From NCBI GenBank assembly GCA_946482295.1, contig CAMLRB010000219.1:1-5826 (forward strand): a stretch of 5,826 bases of DNA, written 5' to 3'. The first letter of the stretch is position 1; each line of letters starts with the position of its first letter. The stretch is from an uncultured Bacteriovorax sp. Its GTDB lineage: Bacteria; Bdellovibrionota; Bacteriovoracia; Bacteriovoracales; Bacteriovoracaceae. Of this stretch, positions 1 through 5,676 are shown piece by piece. Both the position numbers and the translations under genes were made by a program. Below the pieces are notes generated by a model. That model made no database searches and had not been told where the DNA came from. It was given only the letters and a program-made list of their open reading frames with translations.

Positions 1-138
1 GCCTGTAAAGAAAATTAACAATCTTTAGTTTAGCTGACATAAATTGTTAGAAATACTCGAATATGAGAATTAACAAAAAGGATTTGGTGATCAGTCTATA
101 CTCAAAAAAGTCCTATTAAAATTTCGAGCGAGGTAATC
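1..138 (+). promoter_or_regulatory. AT-rich leader upstream of the small 139-378 gene
   Basis: This stretch has no convincing reading frame and presumably carries the promoter of the gene at 139. The best -10 match is TATACT at 97-102, which would start transcription near 109. No good -35 hexamer lies 16-18 nt upstream, so the promoter assignment is weak. The hexamer TAACAA occurs at 16-21 and 71-76, and its reverse complement TTGTTA at 44-49. In such AT-rich DNA this may be chance or a weak operator. The AGGT at 131-134 is a plausible Shine-Dalgarno for the ATG at 139. Confidence 0.25.
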
Positions 139-378
139 ATGACTAGAGACGATTTTAAACAAACCTTAATCCGCCAATACACGGAAGTGATTGATGAGAT
201 GATTGTCGAAAGTGAAACCGTCTATCGTAGTCAGCTCAACGTTGAAGAACTCGATTATAAAGTGAAGTCCTTGATAAGGGCAGCTAGGGTCGATGGTTTA
301 GAAGAGACAATAATTTACGACCTTATTGAGCGTAAAGTGCCTAACTTTAGGAAGCTCTCAGTCCAAAAGGCCGCATAG
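139..378 (+). CDS. small hypothetical protein, 79 aa, predicted helical and soluble
   Basis: I do not recognise this family. The product is 79 residues, rich in Glu, Asp, Arg and Lys, with no signal peptide, membrane segment or cysteine. Residues 3-30 (TRDDFKQ... to ...SETVYR) and 35-66 look like two amphipathic helices separated by SQLN, followed by a basic tail from about residue 66 (KVPNFRKLS). This suggests a small cytosolic helical-hairpin protein, perhaps one that binds a partner. The ATG has a reasonable Shine-Dalgarno (GAGGT) and the frame is open with balanced codon use, which favours a real gene. It is the only plus-strand gene before a convergent partner whose stop lies 2 nt beyond its own TAG. 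Function is unknown. Confidence 0.65.
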   Translation: MTRDDFKQTLIRQYTEVIDEMIVESETVYRSQLNVEELDYKVKSLIRAARVDGLEETIIYDLIERKVPNFRKLSVQKAA

Positions 379-380
379 AC

Positions 381-566
381 TTAGTATGTCCATTTTCCAA
401 CGAGATGGGCAATCCAGGTTAATCCTGCAATCCAAAGTGCGACACCTATAAAGATGGCCACTGATGAAATCTCAAAATGTGTCTTAGGAGACATGTGCAT
501 CGGTGGTTCACGGTGTTTTTTCAACCCACTTAATTGGTTAAATTCTGATTGTGCATGTGTGGCCAT
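381..566 (-). CDS. small membrane protein, 61 aa, one C-terminal transmembrane segment
   Basis: This 61-residue product has a polar, His-rich N-terminal half (basic LKKHRE at 15-20, then PPMHMSPKTH at 21-30). One hydrophobic segment follows at about residues 35-56 (SVAIFIGVALWIAGLTWIAH), ending in VGKWTY. This is a tail-anchored-like layout; positive residues before the segment suggest a cytoplasmic N-terminus. I prefer the ATG at 566 over an in-frame ATG at 578, because the longer version would translate through the strong GGAGG at 572-576, which lies 5 nt before the inner ATG. Small single-span proteins of this kind are sometimes respiratory-complex or assembly subunits, but nothing here proves that. 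The gene is monocistronic and convergent with 139-378. Confidence 0.65.
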   Translation of the reverse strand: MATHAQSEFNQLSGLKKHREPPMHMSPKTHFEISSVAIFIGVALWIAGLTWIAHLVGKWTY

Positions 567-571
567 AAGCA

Positions 572-576
572 CCTCC
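572..576 (-). promoter_or_regulatory. strong Shine-Dalgarno that decides the start of the 61-aa protein
   Basis: The minus strand reads GGAGG at 576-572 followed by TGCTT and ATG at 566-564, giving an ideal 5-nt spacer. An upstream in-frame ATG at 578-576 overlaps this site and has no ribosome binding site of its own. The inner ATG is therefore the likely start. Confidence 0.75.
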
Positions 577-615
577 ATTTTTTAACCTGCAAATTACGGG
601 ACAAAAAGTCAGTAA

Positions 616-644
616 AATTTAGTGACTCTGTTTTTTACTCTAAA
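616..644 (-). promoter_or_regulatory. candidate sigma70-type promoter for the 61-aa membrane protein
   Basis: On the minus strand TTTAGA (644-639) and TAAATT (621-616) are separated by exactly 17 nt. Each matches four of six consensus bases. Transcription would begin near 609, leaving a leader of about 40 nt. The match is modest, and AT-rich DNA produces such pairs by chance. Confidence 0.3.
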
Positions 645-649
645 GAGTG

Positions 650-658
650 TGGTATTTA
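650..658 (+). promoter_or_regulatory. candidate extended -10 element for the 666-1214 gene
   Basis: TG at 650-651, one base, then TATTTA at 653-658 forms an extended -10 (TGnTATTTA). Extended -10 promoters can work without a good -35, and none is present here. The predicted start of transcription, about 664-666, coincides with the ATG at 666. This would give a leaderless or nearly leaderless mRNA, in keeping with the lack of a recognisable Shine-Dalgarno. Confidence 0.3.
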
Positions 659-665
659 GCTGCAC

Positions 666-1214
666 ATGAAAAAACTAAACTTTATTGTTCTCTCAGCACT
701 TCTCTCGGTGATGGCATTCTCTGCGTCTGCCTCACAACTCGTAAAAACTTTTGATGGAGGCGCGGCCCGTTGTCAGGAAGGGGCCGATATCGGCACACGT
801 GCTTACCAACTTATTCTTTTGAACGAGTCGAACACAAATACGCACAAAAAACTTGATTTTAAAGTGCGTTTATTTGCTTGCGGTATAGATATTAAGTTTC
901 GCGAAATAAAACTTAACGACCTGGTTGCTCAGCCTGTACTTAATGTTGAAACAAATACGCTTGGAACGATTTATACAAAACTTACAAAATCAAAATTGAT
1001 GGCCTATACAGAAATGGGCGAAGTGTTTGGACAAGCTCAATTGGAAGAAAATGAAAAAGGAGAAATCCTTACATCAATCACGATTCCGCATCTTAAAATG
1101 CCATCGCAACTCGTGCTCAATCTTGAATCGGTTTTTGTTGTTCGCTCTGTAGAAGGAGCTGAACTCATGAGAGGGCCGATGGTTGCGGCCACTTATCTTT
1201 TAAACATTAAGTAA
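666..1214 (+). CDS. secreted or periplasmic hypothetical protein, 182 aa
   Basis: I do not recognise this family. Residues 1-22 are a typical Sec signal peptide: MKKLN, a hydrophobic core (FIVLSALLSVMAFSA) and an ASA cleavage site after residue 22, with no lipobox cysteine. The mature part is about 160 residues. It contains two cysteines, C36 and C72, which could form a disulfide after export. It alternates short hydrophobic stretches with polar ones (for example LDFKVRLF, SITIPHL, QLVLNLESVFVV, ATYLLNIK), which suggests a beta-rich fold. The ATG at 666 lacks a clear Shine-Dalgarno, yet the signal peptide begins exactly there and the next ATG lies inside its core, so this start stands. The gene is monocistronic, with its own terminator hairpin just past the stop and within the convergent gene. 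Confidence 0.75.
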   Translation: MKKLNFIVLSALLSVMAFSASASQLVKTFDGGAARCQEGADIGTRAYQLILLNESNTNTHKKLDFKVRLFACGIDIKFREIKLNDLVAQPVLNVETNTLGTIYTKLTKSKLMAYTEMGEVFGQAQLEENEKGEILTSITIPHLKMPSQLVLNLESVFVVRSVEGAELMRGPMVAATYLLNIK

Positions 1215-1216
1215 CA

Positions 1217-2407
1217 CTAATACAGTAGAATATTCTCACGTTGATTGAGGAAGGTCTGATGACCTTTCTCTTCTATTTTTTTGAGTTCAGAGTACGATCC
1301 CAAATTATTCACCCAGTGACGAACTTCATCTGTTCCATTGATCAGATCGATCGCTAGTTTGTGAAATTCATATTCGTAAGGTTTGCTGTGAAATTCAAAG
1401 GCATCACCGAGTTCACGTTTGAATTCACGACAGAGCATTTGAGAAACGGCCCATGATTTAAATTTATGGTTGATTGTTGGATGGATGTGAACACCACCGC
1501 AATTTTTTCCCTGATGCTTTTGAAAAGTAGGAAGGAAAATAATCGGTCGAAGATTAAATCCTTCAGAGAGTCCTTCTTCATGCAGGCGTTTTAATACTCT
1601 CTCACAAAAAGAAAAAGATTCTATTCCGGGAAAACCAGCTACTTCGAGAGCACGAGTTGTTCCCCGTCCTTCTGATACGTTTGTACCTTCAAAGAGTACA
1701 GTTCCTGCAAAAGTAATTGCACCTTCAGCTGTGGGAAGATTAGGAGAAGGAAGCACCCAAGGAAGACCTGTGTCTGTCCAGTACATTGAACGCTTCCAAT
1801 TTTTCATTGTTATGACGTCAATGTTGCAATCTGTTTTTAAAACTTTTTTTCCGAACATTCCAACTTCACCCATCGTTAGCGAGTGACGTTGAGGAATAGG
1901 GTAGCGACCAACAAAAGATTCATAACCTGGTTGAAGTACTGTTCCTTCAATCATTTCTCCAGCGACTGGATTTGGTCTATCGAGAACGACGATTTTTAAA
2001 TCACGTCCAGCGACTTTTTCCATGATCAGCGAAAGCGTCGAGATATAGGTGTAAACGCGAGTTCCGACATCTTGAAGATCAACGATGAGAGTATCAAGAC
2101 CTTCGAGCATTTCATCTGTAGGAGTTCTCGTCTCTGAATAAAGCGAATAAACAGGAATTTTAAAATAAGGGTGAACGTAGTGAGATGTTTCCACCATATT
2201 ATCTTGAACGTCAGTCACAAATCCGTGTTGAGGTCCGAAGAGTTTTTTGAGACGTGATCCAAAGAGTTTTTGAAGAAGCTGAACACCGGTATTGAATTGA
2301 GAATCGATCGAAGCACTATGACAGAGGTATCCGATATTTCCTTTGATTTGATCTTGGAGAGTTTTCTCCGCTACTAATCGCTCAAGACCCGTCATTACTT
2401 TTGTCAT
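1217..2407 (-). CDS. DUF1343 / NamZ-family protein (putative exo-beta-N-acetylmuramidase, GH171-like)
   Basis: The 396-residue protein carries the DUF1343 signature blocks in order: FGPQHG (57-62), QDN (68-70), DLQDVGTRVYTY (110-121), LDRPNPVAGE (142-151), RHSLTMGE (174-181), PSPNLPT (220-226), FEGTNVSEGRGTTR (239-252) and GFPGI (258-262). The characterised member, Bacillus subtilis NamZ (YbbC), releases terminal N-acetylmuramic acid from peptidoglycan fragments, so a role in cell-wall recycling or use is the best guess. NamZ of Bacillus is secreted, but here there is no signal peptide: residues 1-20 are polar, and a stop lies 11 codons upstream with no usable start between. The Shine-Dalgarno AGGAAG at 2417-2412 supports the chosen ATG. 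The usual PEHG motif, as I recall it, reads PQHG here, which may mark a subfamily. The gene appears monocistronic, and its stop sits 2 nt from that of its convergent neighbour. Confidence 0.88.
   Translation of the reverse strand: MTKVMTGLERLVAEKTLQDQIKGNIGYLCHSASIDSQFNTGVQLLQKLFGSRLKKLFGPQHGFVTDVQDNMVETSHYVHPYFKIPVYSLYSETRTPTDEMLEGLDTLIVDLQDVGTRVYTYISTLSLIMEKVAGRDLKIVVLDRPNPVAGEMIEGTVLQPGYESFVGRYPIPQRHSLTMGEVGMFGKKVLKTDCNIDVITMKNWKRSMYWTDTGLPWVLPSPNLPTAEGAITFAGTVLFEGTNVSEGRGTTRALEVAGFPGIESFSFCERVLKRLHEEGLSEGFNLRPIIFLPTFQKHQGKNCGGVHIHPTINHKFKSWAVSQMLCREFKRELGDAFEFHSKPYEYEFHKLAIDLINGTDEVRHWVNNLGSYSELKKIEEKGHQTFLNQRENILLY
1247..1282 (+). terminator. Rho-independent terminator for 666-1214, lying inside the 3' end of the NamZ-like gene
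   Basis: GAGGAAGGTC (1247-1256) pairs with GACCTTTCTC (1261-1270) over ten base pairs, one of them G-U, around a TGAT tetraloop. TTCTA and an uninterrupted run of seven T (1276-1282) follow. It begins 33 nt after the stop of the plus-strand gene. Read on the minus strand the hairpin is not followed by T, so it works in one direction only. It lies entirely within codons of the opposing gene. Confidence 0.8.
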
Positions 2408-2449
2408 AAAACTTCCTAGATTCCTTTCCGTGAATGTTTAACTCCCTAA

Positions 2450-2478
2450 ATTTTTGAACAGCATGGAATTTTTGTAAA
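2450..2478 (-). promoter_or_regulatory. candidate promoter for the NamZ-like gene
   Basis: On the minus strand TTTACA (2478-2473) is a five-of-six -35 match and AAAAAT (2455-2450) a four-of-six -10 match, with a 17-nt spacer. Transcription would start near 2443, about 35 nt before the ATG at 2407. It lies in the 145-nt divergent region shared with thyA. Only hexamer similarity supports it. Confidence 0.35.
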
Positions 2479-2491
2479 GGATTACTTTATC

Positions 2492-2520
2492 AACTGACAG
2501 TTAAAACGCTAAGATAAAAG
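2492..2520 (+). promoter_or_regulatory. candidate thyA-folA promoter with an overlapping short palindrome
   Basis: CTGACA at 2494-2499 matches a -35 at five of six positions. The nearest plausible -10, TAAAAG at 2515-2520, has a short 15-nt spacer, so the call is tentative. The palindrome AACTG-A-CAGTT at 2492-2502 covers the -35 and could be an operator or chance. An (AC)5 run follows at 2522-2531, then the GGAGA Shine-Dalgarno at 2543-2547 before the thyA ATG. Confidence 0.3.
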
Positions 2521-2552
2521 GACACACACACGTAAGTCGATCGGAGACATTC

Positions 2553-3347
2553 ATGAAACAATATCATCAGCTCATGCAGCATGTTCTCGAGCATGGAACA
2601 AAAAAAGAAGACCGCACAGGGACAGGAACGCTTTCTGTTTTTGGATACCAGGCCCGTTATAACTTAGCAGAGGGTTTCCCTCTGGTGACGACAAAAAAAC
2701 TTCACTTGAAGTCTATCATTCACGAACTTCTTTGGTTTCTCCAAGGAGAAACGAATATTAAATATCTTAAAGATCATGGCGTATCGATCTGGGATGAGTG
2801 GGCGGACGAAGAAGGAAACTTGGGTCCTGTTTACGGCTCTCAGTGGAGATCATGGCAGGGAGCAAACGGCGAAACTATCGATCAGATCGAAAGCGTCGTG
2901 AATCAAATTAAAAAAAATCCTGACTCAAGAAGATTAATAGTGTCTGCATGGAACGTGGCCGAAATTGAAAAGATGGCCTTACCTCCCTGTCACGCTTTCT
3001 TTCAATTCTACGTGGCCGACGGAAAACTTTCTTGTCAGCTTTATCAGCGCTCAGCGGATATTTTCTTAGGTGTTCCTTTCAACATTGCTTCTTATGCGCT
3101 TCTCACGATGATGATGGCCCAGGTGACAGGATTACAATACGGTGATTTCATCCACACTATGGGGGACGCCCACTTGTATCTTAACCACATTGATCAAACA
3201 AAATTACAACTCTCACGTGAGTGTCGTCCACTTCCAACGATGAAGATTAACCCGAATGTAAAAAGCATTTTTGATTTCAAGTTTGAAGACTTTGAACTAG
3301 TGGGTTACGATCCACATCCCCACATCAAAGCGCCGGTTGCTATATGA
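2553..3347 (+). CDS. thyA: thymidylate synthase ThyA
   Basis: This enzyme methylates dUMP to dTMP with 5,10-methylenetetrahydrofolate and releases dihydrofolate in the cytoplasm. At 264 residues it has the same length as the Escherichia coli enzyme, and the active-site residues fall at the same numbers: R21, the R126/R127 pair in DSRR, nucleophile C146 in LPPCH, R166 in QRSAD, D169, N177 in PFNIASY, and H207 and Y209 in GDAHLYLNH. The C-terminus KAPVAI, which closes over the active site, is intact. The ATG follows GGAGA with a 5-nt spacer. The gene is the first of a two-gene operon and shares ATGA (3344-3347) with folA, so translation is probably coupled. Nothing is truncated or unusual. Confidence 0.98.
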   Translation: MKQYHQLMQHVLEHGTKKEDRTGTGTLSVFGYQARYNLAEGFPLVTTKKLHLKSIIHELLWFLQGETNIKYLKDHGVSIWDEWADEEGNLGPVYGSQWRSWQGANGETIDQIESVVNQIKKNPDSRRLIVSAWNVAEIEKMALPPCHAFFQFYVADGKLSCQLYQRSADIFLGVPFNIASYALLTMMMAQVTGLQYGDFIHTMGDAHLYLNHIDQTKLQLSRECRPLPTMKINPNVKSIFDFKFEDFELVGYDPHPHIKAPVAI

Positions 3348-3838
3348 TCGTCAGCATGGTGGTGGCCACAGGGCCAAAAGGCGAAATCGGAAAAGATAAC
3401 AAACTTCTCTGGCACATTTCAGAGGACCTGAAAAATTTCAAAAAAATCACATCGGGAAAAATGATTGTCATGGGTCGAAAGACTTATGAATCCATTGGAA
3501 AACCTCTTCCCAACAGAACAAACGTGGTTATTACCCGCGATGAAAAATGGCAAGCACCAGAAGGAGTCATCGTCGTTCATGATCCACTCATGGTGTTTGA
3601 TCTTGCGCTGGAATTAGAAGAAGAAAGGAATGTTGAAAATTTTGAGATGATGGTAATCGGCGGCGGTGAGATTTTTGAAATCTTCATGCCATACACCCAA
3701 AAAATTTATCTATCAGAAGTTCCTTACAACGGTGCTGCCGACGTTTTCTTTCCATCTTTAGAGGCAAAAGATTGGGTGACGGTAGAAGAACAAAAATTTG
3801 ATGGTTTTACTTTTAAAGTTTTAAATCGCGCGGACTAG
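3344..3838 (+). CDS. folA: dihydrofolate reductase FolA
   Basis: The product is 164 residues, close to the 159 of E. coli DHFR, and reduces dihydrofolate to tetrahydrofolate with NADPH, recycling the by-product of ThyA. Most motifs sit one residue later than in E. coli: the IGKDNKLLW loop with W23, catalytic acid D28 in SEDLKNF, F32, [10 protein letters not shown] (43-52) for cofactor binding, substrate-contacting R58 in PLPNRTN, and the VIGGGE loop (104-109). IYLSEV (121-126) matches the IYLT-type strand, with Ser where E. coli has T113. The start overlaps the thyA stop and has no good Shine-Dalgarno of its own, so it relies on coupling. Its TAG shares a CTAG with the stop of the convergent hydrolase gene. 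Standard trimethoprim-target features appear present. Confidence 0.97.
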   Translation: MIVSMVVATGPKGEIGKDNKLLWHISEDLKNFKKITSGKMIVMGRKTYESIGKPLPNRTNVVITRDEKWQAPEGVIVVHDPLMVFDLALELEEERNVENFEMMVIGGGEIFEIFMPYTQKIYLSEVPYNGAADVFFPSLEAKDWVTVEEQKFDGFTFKVLNRAD

Positions 3839-4824
3839 TGATTATAAATATCTTCAGCGAATTCGAGAGCATCAACTCCATCAGTTGATTTCATGTGCGC
3901 ACTTTTCTTAACTAAAAAGAAAGTGTGCATCCATGTTTTTTTTAACCAAACTTTTAAATTGCTGTAGTGAGAAGCGATGGCCGGCAATCCTTTTGGTCCC
4001 AAAATTAATTTTTCTTGTTCTTTAGGAGAAATGGCCCCATAGCCAATGGACATGACGACATCACGAGTTCCCATGAGAACACCTATTTTCCAATCGTGGT
4101 AACGTTCGAAGACGGGTCCAATATCTTTAGCGACATGTCCGTCATTATAATCAATTTCCAATCCAACATTAGAAAATGCTCGCTGAAAAGATTTAAACGA
4201 TTGTTTTGAAAACTTTTTCCAGAAATCTTTTCCATAGTGAAGCCCAGGAGAGTCGACGATCATCGTTTTTTTAGCATCAGGAGAAACAATTGATTCGATA
4301 TGTTTTCCATGAATCAAACTTCCGATAGCACCGGCGGAAGCTCCCCAAACAGTGACATCGTTAAATGATTTAAAATCGTCTATGAATTTTTGATCGCGTA
4401 GAAAATTTAGCGCAAGCAAAGTGTTGGTGTAACCGACATGATGAATTTTTTTACCATTATAATTTTCAACATGATCGCCGGCATGAACATCGCCCGTGCA
4501 ATAAGGAAAATAAATCATCGTGTGATCACGAAAGGGGTTATAACTTCTGTCTGCTGTAAAAACGCTGAAACTTTTGACGTTGGGGATAGGATAGATCCAG
4601 GCCTTTGGAATCACCGCCGTACATGAAAGTCTATCCCAACAAACTCCACCACCCATAAATTCAACGAGCAATTTTTCTGAAGATCCACTGTTGAAAAAAA
4701 TGTAGTATTGATCGCCATTTCCGCATTTAGCACCAGGAATAGCAATTTTTTTAAAATCGTGAATGAAATCTCTTGCCGAAGCTACGCTTGTTAAAAAGAG
4801 TAGACCAAGGATCAATGTTTTCAC
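3835..4824 (-). CDS. secreted pectinacetylesterase/Notum-family serine hydrolase
   Basis: The 329-residue protein has a Sec signal peptide (MKTLILGLLFLTSVASA, cleavage after residue 17) and the blocks of the pectinacetylesterase/Notum alpha/beta-hydrolase family. These are CGNGDQYYIFF (34-44), LLVEFMGGGVCWD (52-64), NPFRD...IYFPYCTGDVHAGD (96-117) and the nucleophile elbow GASAGAIGS with S163. D255 in GTRDVVMS and H300 in WMHTFF, near the C-terminal DGVDALEFAEDI block, are the likely triad partners. C34, C62, C68 and C109 could form disulfides after export. Family members remove acetyl or acyl esters from polysaccharides or proteins; the substrate here is unknown and pectin is not implied. 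Translation starts at GTG within a GTGA overlap with the upstream gene; GAAGG (4836-4832) is the Shine-Dalgarno. Its TAG overlaps the folA stop. Confidence 0.85.
   Translation of the reverse strand: MKTLILGLLFLTSVASARDFIHDFKKIAIPGAKCGNGDQYYIFFNSGSSEKLLVEFMGGGVCWDRLSCTAVIPKAWIYPIPNVKSFSVFTADRSYNPFRDHTMIYFPYCTGDVHAGDHVENYNGKKIHHVGYTNTLLALNFLRDQKFIDDFKSFNDVTVWGASAGAIGSLIHGKHIESIVSPDAKKTMIVDSPGLHYGKDFWKKFSKQSFKSFQRAFSNVGLEIDYNDGHVAKDIGPVFERYHDWKIGVLMGTRDVVMSIGYGAISPKEQEKLILGPKGLPAIASHYSNLKVWLKKTWMHTFFLVKKSAHMKSTDGVDALEFAEDIYNH
3896..3943 (+). terminator. probable terminator for thyA-folA, inside the 3' coding region of the opposing gene
   Basis: TGCGCACTTTTCTT (3896-3909) pairs with AAGAAAGTGTGCA (3917-3929) in about 13 pairs, with one G-U and one bulged T, around a seven-base loop. 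Eight T (3936-3943) follow after TCCATG. The six-base gap between stem and T-run is longer than ideal. A smaller perfect hairpin, ATCAACT (3871-3877) with AGTTGAT (3883-3889), precedes it without a T-run. No T-run follows the main hairpin on the minus strand. It lies about 58 nt past the folA stop. Confidence 0.6.
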
Positions 4825-5669
4825 TTGATGGCCTTCATCTCATTCAGGTCACGTTCATAATCATCACGCCAGCTATCAGCGAGAATATTTTCTTTAAGAC
4901 TTAATCCGCAATAAGTACGAGCAGCTGTGACGAGACGTTCTTCTTCTCTCGTAAATCCTAGATAAGGGACAAAGTTTCCATACCCTTTAATGAAGAAACT
5001 ATCTTCTCCATTTTTATAGCTGTAATTTTGACATTGATTGGGATTGTTGCTGTCGATGAATCCCACTTCGTAACCATTAGGCATTGATCTCATTCCCATC
5101 ACTAACCACGAGTGAGATGTGATGCCTTTTATCTGAAGTTTTTGATAGGCCACTTTTTGTTTGGTTTCTACGTAAGTGTAGAGTTGATCGAGAGAGGCCT
5201 TGAGTTTTGCCGGTTCCAGATGAGTGTCACCTTGAAGACCATCCATCCAGCTTCCTAACACAACTCCATCATAAATTTGCCAGTCGTTAAGTTCGGCCTG
5301 GATTTCTTTTTGAGCGAATTTAGAAAATTCAGCAAAGTTTGAAAAGCCTGGGATTGTGAAAACTTTTTCTCCACGACGGATTTCTTTGATAAGTTTTTTT
5401 AATTCTCGTGTGCTTGGTTTTTGTAATTCAGGACGGAAGACCGCAAGATATAAGATATTGCGCTGAAAACGTGAATGCCACCAGCACACACCACCATTAA
5501 AGAGTCCGCCATCATTTTTAAAACTCATGAGGTTGACTGGATCATAAGAAAACTCCCGAACTCTCATTTCGTTATTATTAAAACGTGAACAAAAGTCTTC
5601 TTTTGTGTGAGGAAGAGTTCCAGCAGAAACTGTCGTTGAAATACCCCAAAGTAAAATGATGAACTTCAT
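4821..5669 (-). CDS. secreted protein with a possible papain-like Cys/His/Asp active site, 282 aa
   Basis: I do not recognise a named family. Residues 1-16 form a Sec signal peptide ending in VSA. The mature protein has a sharply conserved-looking block NGGVCWWHSRFQRN (58-71), which places C62 at the start of a probable helix. Later come TSHSWLVMGM (184-193) with H186 and GFIDSNNP (203-210) with D206 or N208. This order of Cys, His and Asp/Asn, with the His and Asp on adjacent predicted strands, is that of papain-like peptidases and transglutaminase-type enzymes. No Gln lies six residues before the Cys as in papain, so the assignment is inference. C27, C213 and C254 are further cysteines. Its start lies 7 nt after the preceding stop, with AGGGG overlapping that stop, and its TGA overlaps the next gene's GTG, so it belongs to one operon with both neighbours. 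Confidence 0.7.
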   Translation of the reverse strand: MKFIILLWGISTTVSAGTLPHTKEDFCSRFNNNEMRVREFSYDPVNLMSFKNDGGLFNGGVCWWHSRFQRNILYLAVFRPELQKPSTRELKKLIKEIRRGEKVFTIPGFSNFAEFSKFAQKEIQAELNDWQIYDGVVLGSWMDGLQGDTHLEPAKLKASLDQLYTYVETKQKVAYQKLQIKGITSHSWLVMGMRSMPNGYEVGFIDSNNPNQCQNYSYKNGEDSFFIKGYGNFVPYLGFTREEERLVTAARTYCGLSLKENILADSWRDDYERDLNEMKAIK

Positions 5670-5676
5670 AAGGCCC

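Noticed and set aside
387..411. Hairpin TGTCCAT/ATGGGCA just past the 139-378 stop
   Set aside because: It has seven pairs with a wobble, an 11-base loop and no following T-run, so it does not qualify as a terminator.
1174..1190. GC-rich hairpin GGCCG...CGGCC near the end of the 182-aa gene
   Set aside because: It is only five pairs, lies before the stop codon, and has no clean T-run; the hairpin at 1247-1282 is a far better terminator.
1354..1581. Minus-strand open frame of 75 codons inside the NamZ-like gene
   Set aside because: It lies in another frame of a clear family member, has no homology I recognise and no proper ribosome binding site; it is a shadow.
2522..2531. (AC)5 dinucleotide repeat before thyA
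   Set aside because: Five units are too short to treat as a meaningful microsatellite.
4015..4626. Two plus-strand open frames (64 and 62 codons) opposite the pectinacetylesterase-like gene
   Set aside because: Both are antisense to strong family motifs on the minus strand and show no start signals.
4620..5490. The shared GGVCW string in the pectinacetylesterase-like protein and the candidate cysteine hydrolase
   Set aside because: The rest of the two proteins shows no similarity and the motif has a different place in each fold; in the esterase it is the ordinary family GGG.CWD block, so coincidence is the simplest reading.
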